Shown: positions 10,759 to 22,000 of the stretch, piece by piece
Position numbering within the stretch: position 1 is the first letter of the stretch
Layout of the letters: each line of letters begins with the position of its first letter
Source of the DNA: Xanthoparmelia taractica
Taxonomy: Eukaryota; Ascomycota; Lecanoromycetes; Lecanorales; Parmeliaceae
Direction of reading: 5' to 3'
Length of the DNA stretch: 48,369 nt
Assembly (NCBI GenBank): GCA_033085395.1
Contig: JANQBS010000277.1
Span: 1-48,369, forward strand
Position numbers and translations under genes: made by a program
Notes under the pieces: generated by a model
Databases searched by the model: none
The model's input: the letters and a program-made list of their open reading frames with translations, nothing else
What the model was told of the DNA's origin: nothing

Positions 10759-11394
10759 GCAGATTGTGGATTAGCTATCTGATTTATAGTAGTTGTACGG
10801 AGTGAAGATTGTAGTACGAGGTTGATTTTGCACGGGTGGTAGAGAAGACGAAGACGAGGGAGGACTATCTTCAACCAAGTAAACGAGAGGAAAAAGCTAT
10901 CCATCTTCAACACTTGCTCAACACCAAAACACTAGCTCGTGACCTTACCTTAGTCGAGCACGGAAATTATTGTAAGCACGTCAACATATGCAACGACCTT
11001 CTCTGCAATTCACAGAGCTCATATTCCTTCAATCTTCTAGGTAAGATTTTTGCAGATTATTCCCCACATGGCTAGCCAGTCAGGGAACAGCATTCACACC
11101 GAGTCAAACAAGCAGAAGCAAACACTCATCTTTCTCTAAGCCGAATTCTACCTACTCCATTTGATCTGAAGCGGGTTTCGGGGTGATAACACTTTCGAGC
11201 ACTGTTAGCTTCTACAGTTGATTCGTAGCAACCAACATATCTTAGCACAATACAGGCAACGTCCGACTGCATAGACGTTACGAGACAGCAACAACTTTCG
11301 AAGCAGCTCAATCTTTCAAAATCCACAAGCCATTAATCGCCTCGGCTACCGCCAGTATCCATCTTGCTCTCAATCATAATTAGCTACCGCAGTC
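10759..11394. other. Divergent intergenic region
   Basis: About 640 bp between the FHA-like gene (-) and the hypothetical gene (+). It presumably carries both promoters. Short open stretches on both strands lack family features or a convincing start. No repeats or RNA genes were recognised. Confidence 0.4.
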
Positions 11395-12232
11395 ATGCCA
11401 GGGGCTCAGTCAAGGCCACCTTGGGCCGACAGCAAAGCTTCCAGAGCGTGGCTTGAACAATGATATCCATTGGGTGACGCTTCGCTGGGTTCTCCTCTTT
11501 ACCGATATATAAGGGATGTCTATTATAAGCCAGAGAGCAATAACCCGGGCACGTCACTCCTGAGGCTCGACGGTGGGACAAACCCAGAGCCGACGAATAC
11601 AGACGATCAGCCAACAGCACATTTGAGAGATCATGACGCTGCCCTAGATGTTGGTAATGAAATGCAAAAGAGAGACAACGACGGATCGATACCTTCAAAG
11701 CCCGAGCCACATGGAGAACATCATGTACATGTGGGTGAGGATCGAGGAGATAAAGCAGTGGACTCTGAGCATCTTAGAACTCAAATGACCTCCAACGTCA
11801 TACAAAGTAATGGTGACAGAACAGAACAGACTGCTACTAGCGTCGTCATACCGGTACAGATACCGCAACGCAACCCAGAGGGGAACCAAGAACTCTTGCC
11901 AGATGGAGATGCGATGCGGGTTCCTGTCATTCGAAATAAGCACAAGAGAGGACGCAAACCCAGTACCAAGGCTCCTCCATCAGAGCCTCAACGCGAACAA
12001 GGGAAGCGGAAGCCCCCAACCAAGGATCGAAAGAATTGGGCATCGAAGCAACAGCGTGAACAGCAGGCTTACGTGGGAAGACTTCGTTCGGGCGTCGGGG
12101 ATCGAAAGCATAAGGAACCTAGTAAGTAATTCATGTCGTCCTTATTTAGCTTGATAGAAACCTGACCCTTGGGTAGGGCTTGTTATCCTTGAATTCAAAG
12201 GTCGAAAGGCGGTCCAGGTCAGAGGCAACTAA
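11395..12232 (+). CDS. Hypothetical basic protein with AT-hook-like motif; in-frame TGA
   Basis: I do not recognise this family. An ATG at 11395 opens MPGAQSRPPWADSKASRAWL and meets TGA at codon 23 (11461-11463). The same frame then continues for 220 codons, starting YPLGDASLGSPLYRYIRDVY. A GTAAGT donor at 12122, CTGAC branch point and TAG acceptor at 12176 add a short last exon (12177-12232) ending LEFKGRKAVQVRGN. The middle is hydrophilic and probably disordered. Near the C-terminus HKRGRKPSTK resembles an AT-hook, followed by a Lys/Arg-rich tail, suggesting a nuclear DNA-binding role. The TGA fits CGA to TGA. Alternatively a weak 66-bp intron (GTGGCT at 11436 to TATAAG at 11501) would remove it in phase, at the cost of coding-like sequence. 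It may be a pseudogene. Confidence 0.45.
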
Positions 12233-12375
12233 AATATAGCACGGCGTAGCACTACGTACCTTCCATAAAACAATAACTCCTCGCAGACAGCTGGCAAGTA
12301 CGTGCTGTTTCCCCCACCAATAAGGTTCGAGTTCGGATGGCACAACTTCTGACAGGCGGCTAATAGGTTCAAGAT

Positions 12376-12695
12376 GCGTTCTCCAATTATACCACTACTG
12401 TCGGAGTCGGGACCGAACAGCAATATGGAAAAGGTGACTTATCATACTTATACGCGTTCTCCGATCATACCATCATCATTGGATTCCGGATTGAGCAATT
12501 GTAGGATGAAGAGCTGTTTGAGGCCAGCCAACTCCGGGAGTCGATTCATGACATTCCCTTAATTGTCGGCTGACTTGGACGCGTTCTCCGGTTACACCAC
12601 TGATGCTGGATTCCGGACCGAGCAGTTCTTGGATGTTCTGATTGAGTTCTCCAGATGTGCCACTACGTGGACTCTGGATCGAGCGATTTCTGGAC
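12376..12695 (-). repeat. Four decayed tandem repeats, once coding on minus strand
   Basis: Four diverged units start near 12376, 12454, 12581 and 12644, each about 50 bp with the core gttctcc, a variable part, then attccgga and gagca. Read on the minus strand they give related peptides in different frames: LLGPESSISGVTGERV, LLNPESNDDGMIGERV, LLFGPDSDSSGIIGER and a weaker IQSPRSGTSGELNQ. Between them are Leu-rich stretches (for example ELAGLKQLFILQLL and ILNLLAACQKL). Frame shifts separate the units and I find no complete gene, so this looks like a repeat-protein gene in advanced decay. Confidence 0.5.
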
Positions 12696-13371
12696 AAGTC
12701 GACGCTGCCTGTTAATCTCTTGAGAAGGGAAAAAGATGAGTTGCCTGACTGGTCGGAGTTACGGATGGACCAAAGACCATGGAGGAGATGGTGCAGTGAG
12801 CTGAACACGGCATTTTACATTGCGACGAAGATGGTCTCTGGAACGAGGGGGAATGGATCAGTGAAGAAAGCGACGAAGCTGGAGGGGGAAAGGGAAGGTG
12901 GGAAGCTTTGTCTTGAGAATTGAGACACAGCGGTGGGCACAGGACGGGTTACATTGAGAGAGGGCAAAGTTGGGACGCTCATCCAAGTGTTAAAGGACTC
13001 TCAAAGGGGATGCGATTCGAAGAGACTGGGTATTTCAAGGAATTTTCATAGGACTATTTCATAATTGGTTTTCACATAGTTTGGGTTTAAAATACCTACA
13101 CAATTTAATGAAGTACGAAGTATAATAATAATGCACGATGACGACTGCGGGGAAGATTGGTTGGATGTTGAGCTGGACCCTTTCCACCACATCCCACCAT
13201 GTACTCCGTATGTCGATAAAAGCCAATTAGTTGTTGGTGGAGAAAGTGGAAAACAACACCCCCATCGACTGCATCCTCTGCCTTGCAACCCATTGAATAC
13301 CATATTTCTCACAAATCGCAGCTTCTGCACCGTCTATTCTTTTCTTGGCCCGGCTAGAGCCTTCCCTACGC
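12696..13371. other. Intergenic region and GBE promoter
   Basis: No convincing gene. An open stretch at 12642-12923 (+) lacks an ATG at its start and overlaps the decayed repeats. AT-rich sequence at 13025-13135 may belong to the core promoter of the branching-enzyme gene, whose leader is probably 13136-13371. Confidence 0.4.
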
Positions 13372-15803
13372 ATGCTGAAACGAGTGCGCAACAGCCTGTA
13401 CAAGATGACTTCTGCCCTCAACTCCGAATCGGGAACCCCTGCAGATGGCACAGGCAAGTACAAACCAGAGCTCTCGGATGCCCCAAACTGACTTGTCCAG
13501 GCGTGATCAAGCTCGACCCATGGCTAGAACCGTTCAGAGATGCTCTCCGAAGCAGATACAGTCATGCTCAGAAGTGGATGAAGACAATTGACGAGACGGA
13601 GGGTGGCTTGGATAAGTTCAGCAAGGGTGCCAATATATTTGGTTTTGTGGTCCATAACAATGGAGACATCACATATCGCGAATGGGCTCCCAATGCTTTA
13701 CGAGCCTACCTGATTGGCGACTTTAGTAAGGAAAACTTCTCAAGTCTACCCATTGGTCCATCGCTGATATGCATCTGTGACAAGATGAATGGAACAGAGA
13801 CGCTACGCCAATGACCAGAGGTGAATACGGGCGTTGGTCTGTCACTTTACCTGCAAAAGATGGACAACTCGCGATCCCACATGGTTCCAAAGTCAAGGTG
13901 GGTTACATATTAGAAGGTGATATGCTACAGATGTTGATATAGAAGCATAGATATCTCTGGTCATACCGACATCACATGAACGTCTGGAGCGAGTACCTGC
14001 ATGGATTACTCGCGTTACCCAGAACCTGAATTTCTCGCCTGTCTATGATGGAGTATTCTGGCATCCACCTCAGAACGAGAAATATGTTTTCAGACACCCA
14101 CGGCCACCAAAGCCAAAGAGCGCTCGCATATACGAAGCCCATGTAGGCATCTCATCTCCCGAGCTACGTATCACCACCTACAAAGAATTCACTAAGAATG
14201 TGCTACCAAGGATAAAACATCTTGGATACAATACCATACAATTGATGGCCATAATGGAACATGCATATTATGCAAGCTTCGGCTACCAAGTCAACAGCTT
14301 CTTTGCAGCAAGTAGCCGGTTTGGCGTCCCAGAAGATTTGAAAGAATTAATAGACACCGCACATGGCATGGGTATTACAGTGCTCCTGGATATTGTTCAT
14401 AGTCATGCGTCAAAGAACACTGAGGACGGGTTAAATCGGTTTGACGGCACAGACCATCTGTACTTTCATGCAGGTAGCAAGGGCGTACATGAGCAATGGG
14501 ATAGCCGGCTGTTCAATTACGGCCACCATGAGGTTTTACGATTTCTGTTGTCTAATTTGAGATTCTGGATGGACGAATATCAATTTGACGGTTTCCGTTT
14601 TGACGGCGTTACGAGCATGCTTTATACCCATCACGGCATTGGAAGGTAATTCAAACCAGCAACGTCTTTATCAAATGTCCGCTAATATGGGCAGTGGATT
14701 CTCGGGAGGCTACCACGAATATTTTGGACCCAACGTTGACGAGGATGGCGTTTCGTATCTCATGCTGGCCAACGAAATGCTCCACAAACTGTACCCTAAT
14801 TGCATTACCATTGCGGAAGACGTTTCAGGGATGCCTGCATTATGTGTGCCGTTAACCCTTGGGGGTGTTGGCTTCGACTACCGGCTTGCTATGGCAATTC
14901 CAGACTTGTACATCAAATGGCTTAAAGAAAAAGAAGATGCGGATTGGGATATGGGTGCTTTGACGCACACTCTCGTCAACCGAAGACATGGGGAGAAGAC
15001 AGTCGCTTACGCTGAGAGTCACGATCAAGCGTGAGTCAGCTCCGGTGATGTTGTAAGAGTGTGCTAATGAGCTATGCCAGGCTTGTGGGGGACAAGTCAC
15101 TACTCATGTGGCTATGTGATAAGGAACTCTACACTAATATGTCTATCCTCTCCGTTTTTACACCAGTCATCGAAAGAGGCTTGAGCTTGCATAAGATGAT
15201 TAGACTTATCACGCACGGGCTTGGAGGGGAAGGATATCTCAACTTCGAAGGCAACGAATTTGGCCACCCTGAATGGCTCGACTTCCCCAGAGATGGTAAC
15301 GACAACAGCTACTGGTATGCTCGGAGACAGTTCAATCTCGCAGATGATGACATGTTACGGTACAAGTTCCTCAACGAGTTTGACTGCAAGATGCAATGGA
15401 CCGAGGAGAAGTACGGCTGGCTACACTCGGACCAAGCGTACGTCAGCTTGAAAAATGAGCAAGACAAGGTGATTGTATTTGAGCGGGCTGGACTTCTATG
15501 GATCTTCAACTTCCACCCGACTCAAAGCTTCACAGACTACCGCGTGGGTATACAGGCTGCGGGGACTTATCAAATTGTTTTGGATACAGATGACCCAGCT
15601 TTTGGTGGATTTGGCAGGAATGCCAAGGGTACAAGGTTCTTCACCACTCCGTTTCCATGGAACGAACGGAAGAACTTCATTCAGGTGTATATACCGGTCC
15701 GCACAGCAATTGTGAGTCATTTACGCTCTTATCAATCATGCCATGTTTGAATGTAAGCTGACGAATGCCTCGATAGGTGCTTGCGTTGGAGTCTACGCTC
15801 TAG
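13372..15803 (+). CDS. GLC3: 1,4-alpha-glucan (glycogen) branching enzyme, 7 exons
   Basis: GH13 glycogen branching enzyme: it transfers alpha-1,4 glucan segments to alpha-1,6 positions in the cytosol. Inferred exons: 13372-13453, 13501-13725, 13785-13897, 13951-14645, 14695-15030, 15081-15711, 15777-15803, giving 702 aa, the normal fungal length. An N-terminal CBM48-like part (REWAPNA, LIGDF) precedes the GH13 barrel. Conserved regions: VLLDIVHSHA, GFRFDG with nucleophile D358, IAEDVSG with acid E413, and AESHDQA with H481/D482. The C-terminus has FNFHPTQSFTDYRVG. Intron 1 starts GCAAGT, a GC-AG intron with branch CTGAC; the others are GT-AG. An internal ATG at 13405 is an alternative start. 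GAPDH follows 325 bp downstream on the same strand. All catalytic positions are intact. Confidence 0.95.
13454..13500 (+). other. GC-AG intron in the branching-enzyme gene
   Basis: 47 bp, beginning GCAAGT after exon ACAG, with ctgac branch point and tccag acceptor. Removing it joins ADGT to GVIKLDPW, the conserved fungal GBE N-terminal junction. Non-removal breaks the frame relationship. Confidence 0.8.
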
Positions 15804-16128
15804 ACCTGAGGAGTTATGCAAGGTCATTGAGCAAGTCGTATATAGTAGCTCTAAGTAAGAAAAGTCTTCGTATTTGAGAATATTTGAGAATCATGCGACC
15901 AAAAAGATGAGTGATTTGTAAAGGAAAAGAACCCAACCAGCCTTTCGGCAACCACCGACACAGAAGATGACATTTTTGCTGGTGGAGCCAAAACTGTCTC
16001 GGCGGTTATCCCAAAATGACGCCGCGCCCCACCCCAAAATTTCCCTTATAAAGACAAGCTGTCTCCTACTTACCTCTCCCTAACATACTCCGTACTCGCT
16101 CTTCGATTGATACAAATCAGAAATCATC
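15804..16128 (+). promoter_or_regulatory. Compact promoter of the GAPDH gene
   Basis: This 325-bp interval holds the 3' end of GBE and the whole gpd promoter. A TATAAA box lies at 16047-16052, 77 bp before the ATG. It is followed by a pyrimidine-rich leader (about 16060-16110), typical of highly expressed fungal glycolytic genes, and by the start context aaatcatcATG. Upstream, 16018-16035 is C-rich (cgccgcgccccacccc). Confidence 0.7.
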
Positions 16129-17416
16129 ATGCCTGAAACACTCGTTGGCATTAACGGTTTCGGCCGCATTGGCAGAATCGTCTTCCGCAATGCGTATGTA
16201 CTCTCGTACCTCCACTACGGGTTTTCCTTTCCCATCTGTCGCGCAGCTCAAGCTAAATTTCTATTGACAGCGTCGAGCACGGTGATGTGAAGGTTGTGGC
16301 AGTCAATGATCCCTTTATTGAGCCGCACTATGCTGTAAGTCCATATCGGGTTCTCTCCATTGGCAACGTCATCCAGTCTTGGGAAAGCCCGGACTAATTC
16401 GATATTGCTTTTTCCTAGGCATACATGCTCAAGTATGATTCTCAACATGGCCAATTCAAGGGCACCATCGAAGTCAAGGGCTCAGATCTCGTCGTCAATG
16501 GCCAGACCGTCAAGTTTTATACGGAGAAAGACCCTGCCAACATCCCATGGAAAGACACAGGCGCATACTATATCGTCGAATCCACCGGTGTCTTCACGAC
16601 CACCGAGAAGGCCAAGGCTCACTTGAAGGGTGGCGCCAAGAAGGTCGTCATTTCGGCTCCCTCCGCAGACGCAGCCATGTTCGTCATGGGGGTCAACGAG
16701 AAGGAGTACAAGTCCGACATCGAGATCATCTCCAACGCCTCCTGCACCACCAACTGCCTGGCTCCTCTCGCCAAGGTCATGCATGATAATTTCACCATCA
16801 TTGAAGGTCTGATGACTACTATCCACTCCTACACTGCTACCCAGAAGACCGTCGATGGACCTTCTGCGAAAGACTGGAGAGGTGGACGCACTGCGGCTCA
16901 GAATATCATTCCCAGCAGCACCGGCGCCGCTAAAGCTGTTGGCAAGGTCATTCCTAGTTTAAACGGCAAGCTTACGGGCATGTCTATGCGTGTACCTACC
17001 TCCAACGTGTCAGTTGTTGACCTGACTTGCCGCTTGGAGAAGTCTGTCACCTATGATCAGATCAAGGAGACGATGAAGAAGGCCTCCGAGGGAGACATGA
17101 AAGGTATGACTTGAAAAATTGGAATGTCACTTGGATTGTAGCTAACCGCAATCAGGCATCATGGCCTACTCAGAGGATGCGCTTGTGTCCACTGACTTGA
17201 ACGGAGACAATCACTCCTGCATCTTCGATGCTACCGCCGGTATCTCCCTCAATGAGCACTTTGTCAAGCTCGTTGCATGGTATGACAACGAGTGGGGCTA
17301 CTCCCGCCGTGTCCTGGACCTCCTGGGTACGTACACTCTCTTTTCAACCCCGCTCGTAGAGCTCCGCTTACTGCTGAACAGCCTACATTTCCAAGGTCGA
17401 CCACGCATCGAAATAG
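16129..17416 (+). CDS. gpdA: Glyceraldehyde-3-phosphate dehydrogenase, 5 exons
   Basis: Glycolytic GAPDH, converting glyceraldehyde-3-phosphate with NAD+ and phosphate to 1,3-bisphosphoglycerate in the cytosol. Inferred exons: 16129-16193, 16271-16334, 16419-17103, 17156-17326, 17382-17416, giving 339 aa, the family size. The Rossmann start is VGINGFGRIGRIVFR and the NAD site reads VNDPFI. The catalytic block is SNASCTTNC with Cys152, the substrate region reads TTIHSYTATQKTVDGPS, and the C-terminal signature is WYDNEWGYSRRV. All introns are GT-AG, with the first two (77 and 84 bp) near the start as in many fungal gpd genes. The last short exon ends KVDHASK. All key residues are intact and codon use looks like that of a highly expressed gene (C-ending codons). 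The TATA box and CT-rich leader upstream fit strong constitutive expression. Confidence 0.97.
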
Positions 17417-17821
17417 GAATCAGGACAGAGCGCCGGCATCCGCAGTATGCTATGAGCTACGTGACCATGGCTAGGCTTTGAGACTATGACATCTTTGTAG
17501 CTGACACAGTGCCTTTTATGTGATGTGTTGATGCATAGGTATAGGTAGATAGCGAAATAAAATTCCAAAGCCAGGAACAAATTCATCAGTGCCACTGTCT
17601 TATCTCTGGGCCTATACCGAAGTCTGCAAGTTTGCTACATACCTTATGTCTACCTTATACGTATCAGATTTTTCTGTTGGCATTGTCATGATCATAAGTG
17701 CACCTCGCTGGAAGCAAAATACAATACCTGTTTCTGACAAAATGCAACGGTATATTATGTATTCTTGCTGAAAGAATATCATCTGCAAACAAGATAAGAT
17801 AGTCAAGCATAATCATGTGTG
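17417..17821. other. GAPDH 3' flank
   Basis: Contains the 3' UTR (an aataaa-like motif at about 17557-17562, aaataaaat) and 250 bp of AT-leaning sequence up to the foldback element. No gene is seen. Confidence 0.5.
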
Positions 17822-18478
17822 TTGCATCGCCCCCGTGGATCGTGCATGCCCATGGATCAGACGAATGGCCATGGAAATAGGTATATTTTGATGGTCGTGT
17901 CACGCCCATCTCATGGGCATTTTAAAATTCTCTATTTTTTATTCCACTAATTATATACAATAAACGTTAAAAATCTAACTAAAAATTATTATTTTTCATC
18001 GTTTATTTTATTTATATAACTTGAAATTATTTAAATTTATTAAGAAATAGAAAAGTTATTATTAAAAAAAGATTTTCTTTCTCTAGGGTTAAGATTCGGG
18101 GGTAGTAGGCCCCCGGAAGCCCTATAAAAAAATAAAAGTTTTCAACAATAATTTGTTATAGGGGTCTTAGGGACTATCACCCCCGAAACTTGTCCCTATA
18201 AGAAAAGATTCTTTTCTTAATAATAACTTTTTTATTTCTTAATAATTTTAAATAATTTTAAATTATATAAATAAAATAAACGATAAAAAATAATATTTTT
18301 TATTAGATTTCTAATATCTGTTTTATATAATTAGTGGAATAAAAAATAGAGAATTTTAAAATGCCCATGAGATGGGCGTGACGGTACCACCAGGAAGTAT
18401 CCTCCCGATGGATATCCGTCATATCCATCGGGGTGATGGGATGGCCATGGATATGCACGACCCACCGGGGTGATGCAA
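17822..18478. mobile_element. hAT-like foldback MITE with nested inverted repeats (657 bp)
   Basis: Outer terminal inverted repeats: left TTGCATCGCCCCCGTGGATC (17822 on) and right, in complement, TTGCATCACCCCGGTGGGTC (ending 18478). Both continue into TCGTGCAT. Flanks are CATGTGTG (17814-17821) and CATGTGTA (18479-18486), an 8-bp duplication with one mismatch, the hAT size. Inside lies a second inverted repeat of about 190 bp. Its arms start gtcacgcccatctcatgggc near 17899 and end in the complement near 18381, around a GC-richer centre with a palindromic block (gggggtagtaggccccc, about 18099-18115). A small hairpin (gatggatat, ccgtc, atatccatc) sits at 18407-18429. There is no ORF and no transposase, so it is non-autonomous. 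Confidence 0.75.
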
Positions 18479-18486
18479 CATGTGTA

Positions 18487-19097
18487 CGAACCGTTTGTGA
18501 TTACGGTAAGATTTAACGTACGCTGAAGCGCTACTGTAATTTAACATCTAGTGCGAAGCTTAAAACATTAGACGACACATATCTTACATGCAACTATGTC
18601 TTGGCAGCGAAAGCGAGCTCTAATTATTGCTCCTGGTCATTATACATACATTTACAGAGAATAAATGGTACCGCAAATACGCGGCTATACGGTTCCCTTT
18701 ATATCAGTCCAGTCACAGATCACCAAGCACGACATTAATTCAGTGAGTCCAAGGCTTTCCACAGTATGAAGCTCCAATGTTCCTCGCATAGTTGTCGGTG
18801 GTGTCTACTTCGTTCCAAAGCATGATATGTGATGTGAATACGCAATCTTCTTGTTTCAACCCTGCAGTCTCCATTAGCCACAGAAAAGATATGATAGTAC
18901 CGTGGCGAATTGCAAGCTTCCAGAACGGACCAGCACTGATCACAGGCCTCTTTTACTACTAGAGCATTGCTGGACCTTCCATCATAGATCATGATTTAAA
19001 AGCTATTTGACCCTAATGCTGCCCAGCTCATCTCAATTCCATATTATGCAGCTGCGGACAAAATCCTTCCACAAGGTTATTGATTGTCAACAAGGAC
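18487..19097. other. Region between foldback element and HDA1
   Basis: Presumed promoter of the deacetylase. It contains one weak minus-strand ORF, listed separately. No repeat or TATA box was recognised. Confidence 0.4.
18735..18992 (-). CDS. Possible small hypothetical protein (85 aa)
   Basis: ATG-initiated 85-codon frame starting at 18992. It encodes a Cys/His-bearing peptide (EACDQCWSVLEAC, SRHHRQLCEEHW). It would be divergent from the deacetylase gene, with 105 bp between starts. A competing frame over the same bases is equally open, no homology is recognised and no introns are needed. It could be random open sequence. Confidence 0.18.
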   Translation of the reverse strand: MIYDGRSSNALVVKEACDQCWSVLEACNSPRYYHIFSVANGDCRVETRRLRIHITYHALERSRHHRQLCEEHWSFILWKALDSLN

Positions 19098-22000
19098 ATG
19101 GACCTGTACGATGATGATTCACAAATGCTGGATGTACACGAAAGCTACTCAGGAGGCATTCTACACACATCTGAAAAAGCGGATAGATCTGGTCATGGCT
19201 TTATTCCATCCACAAATATGGCTGGAATGTCGGCCCCAAATGGCCTCCAGGGCGCACAACGGTATGCAATTCCAGATAGCGTTGAGGAACATCAGAATCC
19301 AGCGACGAGGCGACTCCAAGAACCATCTCGAGAGTCTTCCGTCCTGGCGAACAACGTAGCAAATCATCTCAGCATTGAAACCTCGGAGGACCCAGTGCAG
19401 CAGGGGCTTGACGACTTCATCGATGAGCAGGATGATGCGGATCACAGGCCTACGGCGCCGTACGTCTCATCACTACCTACTGGGATTTGCTACGATGTCC
19501 GTATGCGTTATCACTGCGAGCTCGATCCACCGAAGCAAAGTCGGGATTTCCATCCTGAGGATCCTCGGCGGATCTTTAAGATCTACAAAGAGCTATGTAT
19601 GGCCGGCCTGATCAACGATCCTATGCTTAACAATGGCAACTTAATACCCAATCCACTTCTTCGAATCAATGCTCGCAATGTCTCCGAGTCCGAGGTTTGT
19701 TTGGTGCACGATAAAAAGCATTGGGATTTTATGGTGACCACTGCGAGTTCGTATGCTACCGAGCTTGCGTGACGGTCTAACAGCTAATGCCGCTGTTAGA
19801 TATGGCAACAGATGATCTGGTCGTCTTGGAAAGGACCTTCGACTCCATCTATCTGAATGTCACGACTTTTGGATGTGCGTTGCTGTCTGCTGGGGGAGCT
19901 ATCGAAACTTGTCGGGCGGTCACTTCACGGCAAGTTAAGAACGCCATTGCAGTCATCAGGCCTCCGGGACATCATGCAGAGTGTAACCAACCGATGGGGT
20001 TTTGTATTTTCGACAATGTCAGCATTGCCGCCAAAGTTTGTCAATTAGATTATCCGGAAACATGTCGAAAGATTCTGATACTTGATTGGTATGCCCTTCT
20101 CCAAGCTTTGAGATGGTTCCTGTTGACTGGTTGTACTCTGTAGGGATGTTCATCACGGTACCTAGGATTATGTCGCTCGTAACGGAGTCCGCTAACAATT
20201 ACTAGGTAACGGCATACAGCAGGCGTTCTACCAAGATCCAAATGTGCTGTACATCTCTCTTCACGTTCACGAGGATGGCAACTTCTACCCTTCTGGTAAT
20301 TATGGTGATCACATGCACTGTGGTGGTGGGGCTGGATTGGGAAAGTAGGTTGTATTCGGAGCCCTCGGTTCACGACTTTCATCAACATGTAATGCAGGAA
20401 TATCAACGTCCCATGGCCCACCAAAGGCATGGGGGACGCAGACTATATGCTTGCATTTCAGCATATCGTCATGCCTGTGGCCTACGAGTTCGATCCGGAC
20501 TTTGTCATTAGTGAGTCACGTAAGCAAAGCTATCGGAAGATCTCTAATAAGGTACAGTCGCCGCTGGATTCGACGCTGCTGAGGGCGATCAACTTGGTGG
20601 CTGCTTTGTCACACCTGCGTGTTATGCTCAAATGACACATATGCTTATGAGTCTAGCGCAAGGAAAACTTGTAGTTTGTCTCGAGGTTCGCGCCTTCCTC
20701 AGGTATAAACTTGTACGGCCTCTGGCAATTACTGACCACCTACCAGGGTGGCTACAACCTCACATCAATCTCGAAGTCGGCTCTGGCAGTAACGCGAACT
20801 CTCATCGGTGAAATGCCAGACCGGATACGAGACACAAAAGCGACCGAAACAGGCATCGAAACCGTCCAAATGGTTGCTATGTACCAGTCTCGGTTTTGGC
20901 CAAGTCTTTACCCTAAGGATGCGCATCAAGGTTACCCTCATACCTAAGTTGACCAGAAATCTAGCTAAACACCAATCCAGATATTGGCAATAAAGATGGG
21001 GCGGAGCGCATGCACGGTACGCAACTCTTAGAGCTCCAGACTCGGACAGAATTTGATCCAGGTCAGATGTAATACGTTATTACCAAGCAAGCCAACTCAA
21101 GGAGAATTATCACATGGTCAAGGTCATGGTATATCGCGAGAAACTCTCCAAATCCTTTGAGAATCAAGTGATGGCGACGTAAGACGCTTGTAAAGGGCAA
21201 ACAGAGTTCATGAGTGACCAGGTCGCAGGCCCAATTTTGAGGATGCATTGCCACTAGTAGTGATCTTCCATGACCCGTAGGCGGTATGGCATCCGTTGTT
21301 CAGATTACTAATGCTGACTTCATTAAAGGCCGGAATTGATGGCAACGCCCCACCCTGTCACCCATAAGCTGGAGCTGCATAATACCTGGCTCGTAAGTCA
21401 CAATTTTCATTCTGCAGCGATCCTCTGCTGACTTGCAGAAGGCTGATGACTTGAAGCATTATGTTGAATGGGCGGCAAACCTTGGATACGGAGTTATTGA
21501 CGTGAACGTACCCAAGCACCTAACACGTACTGAAGTATGTTCAGGCGAATATCAAGAATCATGGGGTTATCGCTGACTAGTGTATTAGGAAAATGAAGGC
21601 TATAGGGCTGAGTTTGACGCTGAGCGTCGATCTGCAAGTAATGAGCTTGCTATATATCTTTGGGAGAACTACATTGAGTACTCTTATGCCGCGTATGAGC
21701 TCGAAGCCTACGTCTGCTGACATGCCCAGTTGCAATGATGCCACGGAAATCTTCTTCCTCGGCGTCGGATACGCGTATGATAGTATTATACATCTCCTTA
21801 TTAACCGCGGTTGGTTTTTCTTTTTTTTCCCCCCAAAACTACTCTTTTCTCAAAGCAAGCCCCTAGCTGACGGTATTGCAATGTCTAGAAGAAGATTTCA
21901 CCAAGCGCGTCACGGGCATGGTTAACTTCATCTCCGAAAACAGCCTCAAGGCAGTCTCAGATCATGGGTTTTTCCAGCATGGTCAGTCGCTGTCCAAATG

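Noticed and set aside
12642..12923. 93-codon plus-strand frame
   Set aside because: It starts at TTG, overlaps the decayed minus-strand repeats and shows no family features.
5454..15803. Secondary-metabolite cluster around the ABC transporter
   Set aside because: No polyketide synthase, peptide synthetase, terpene cyclase, P450 or cluster-type regulator is present beside the transporter.
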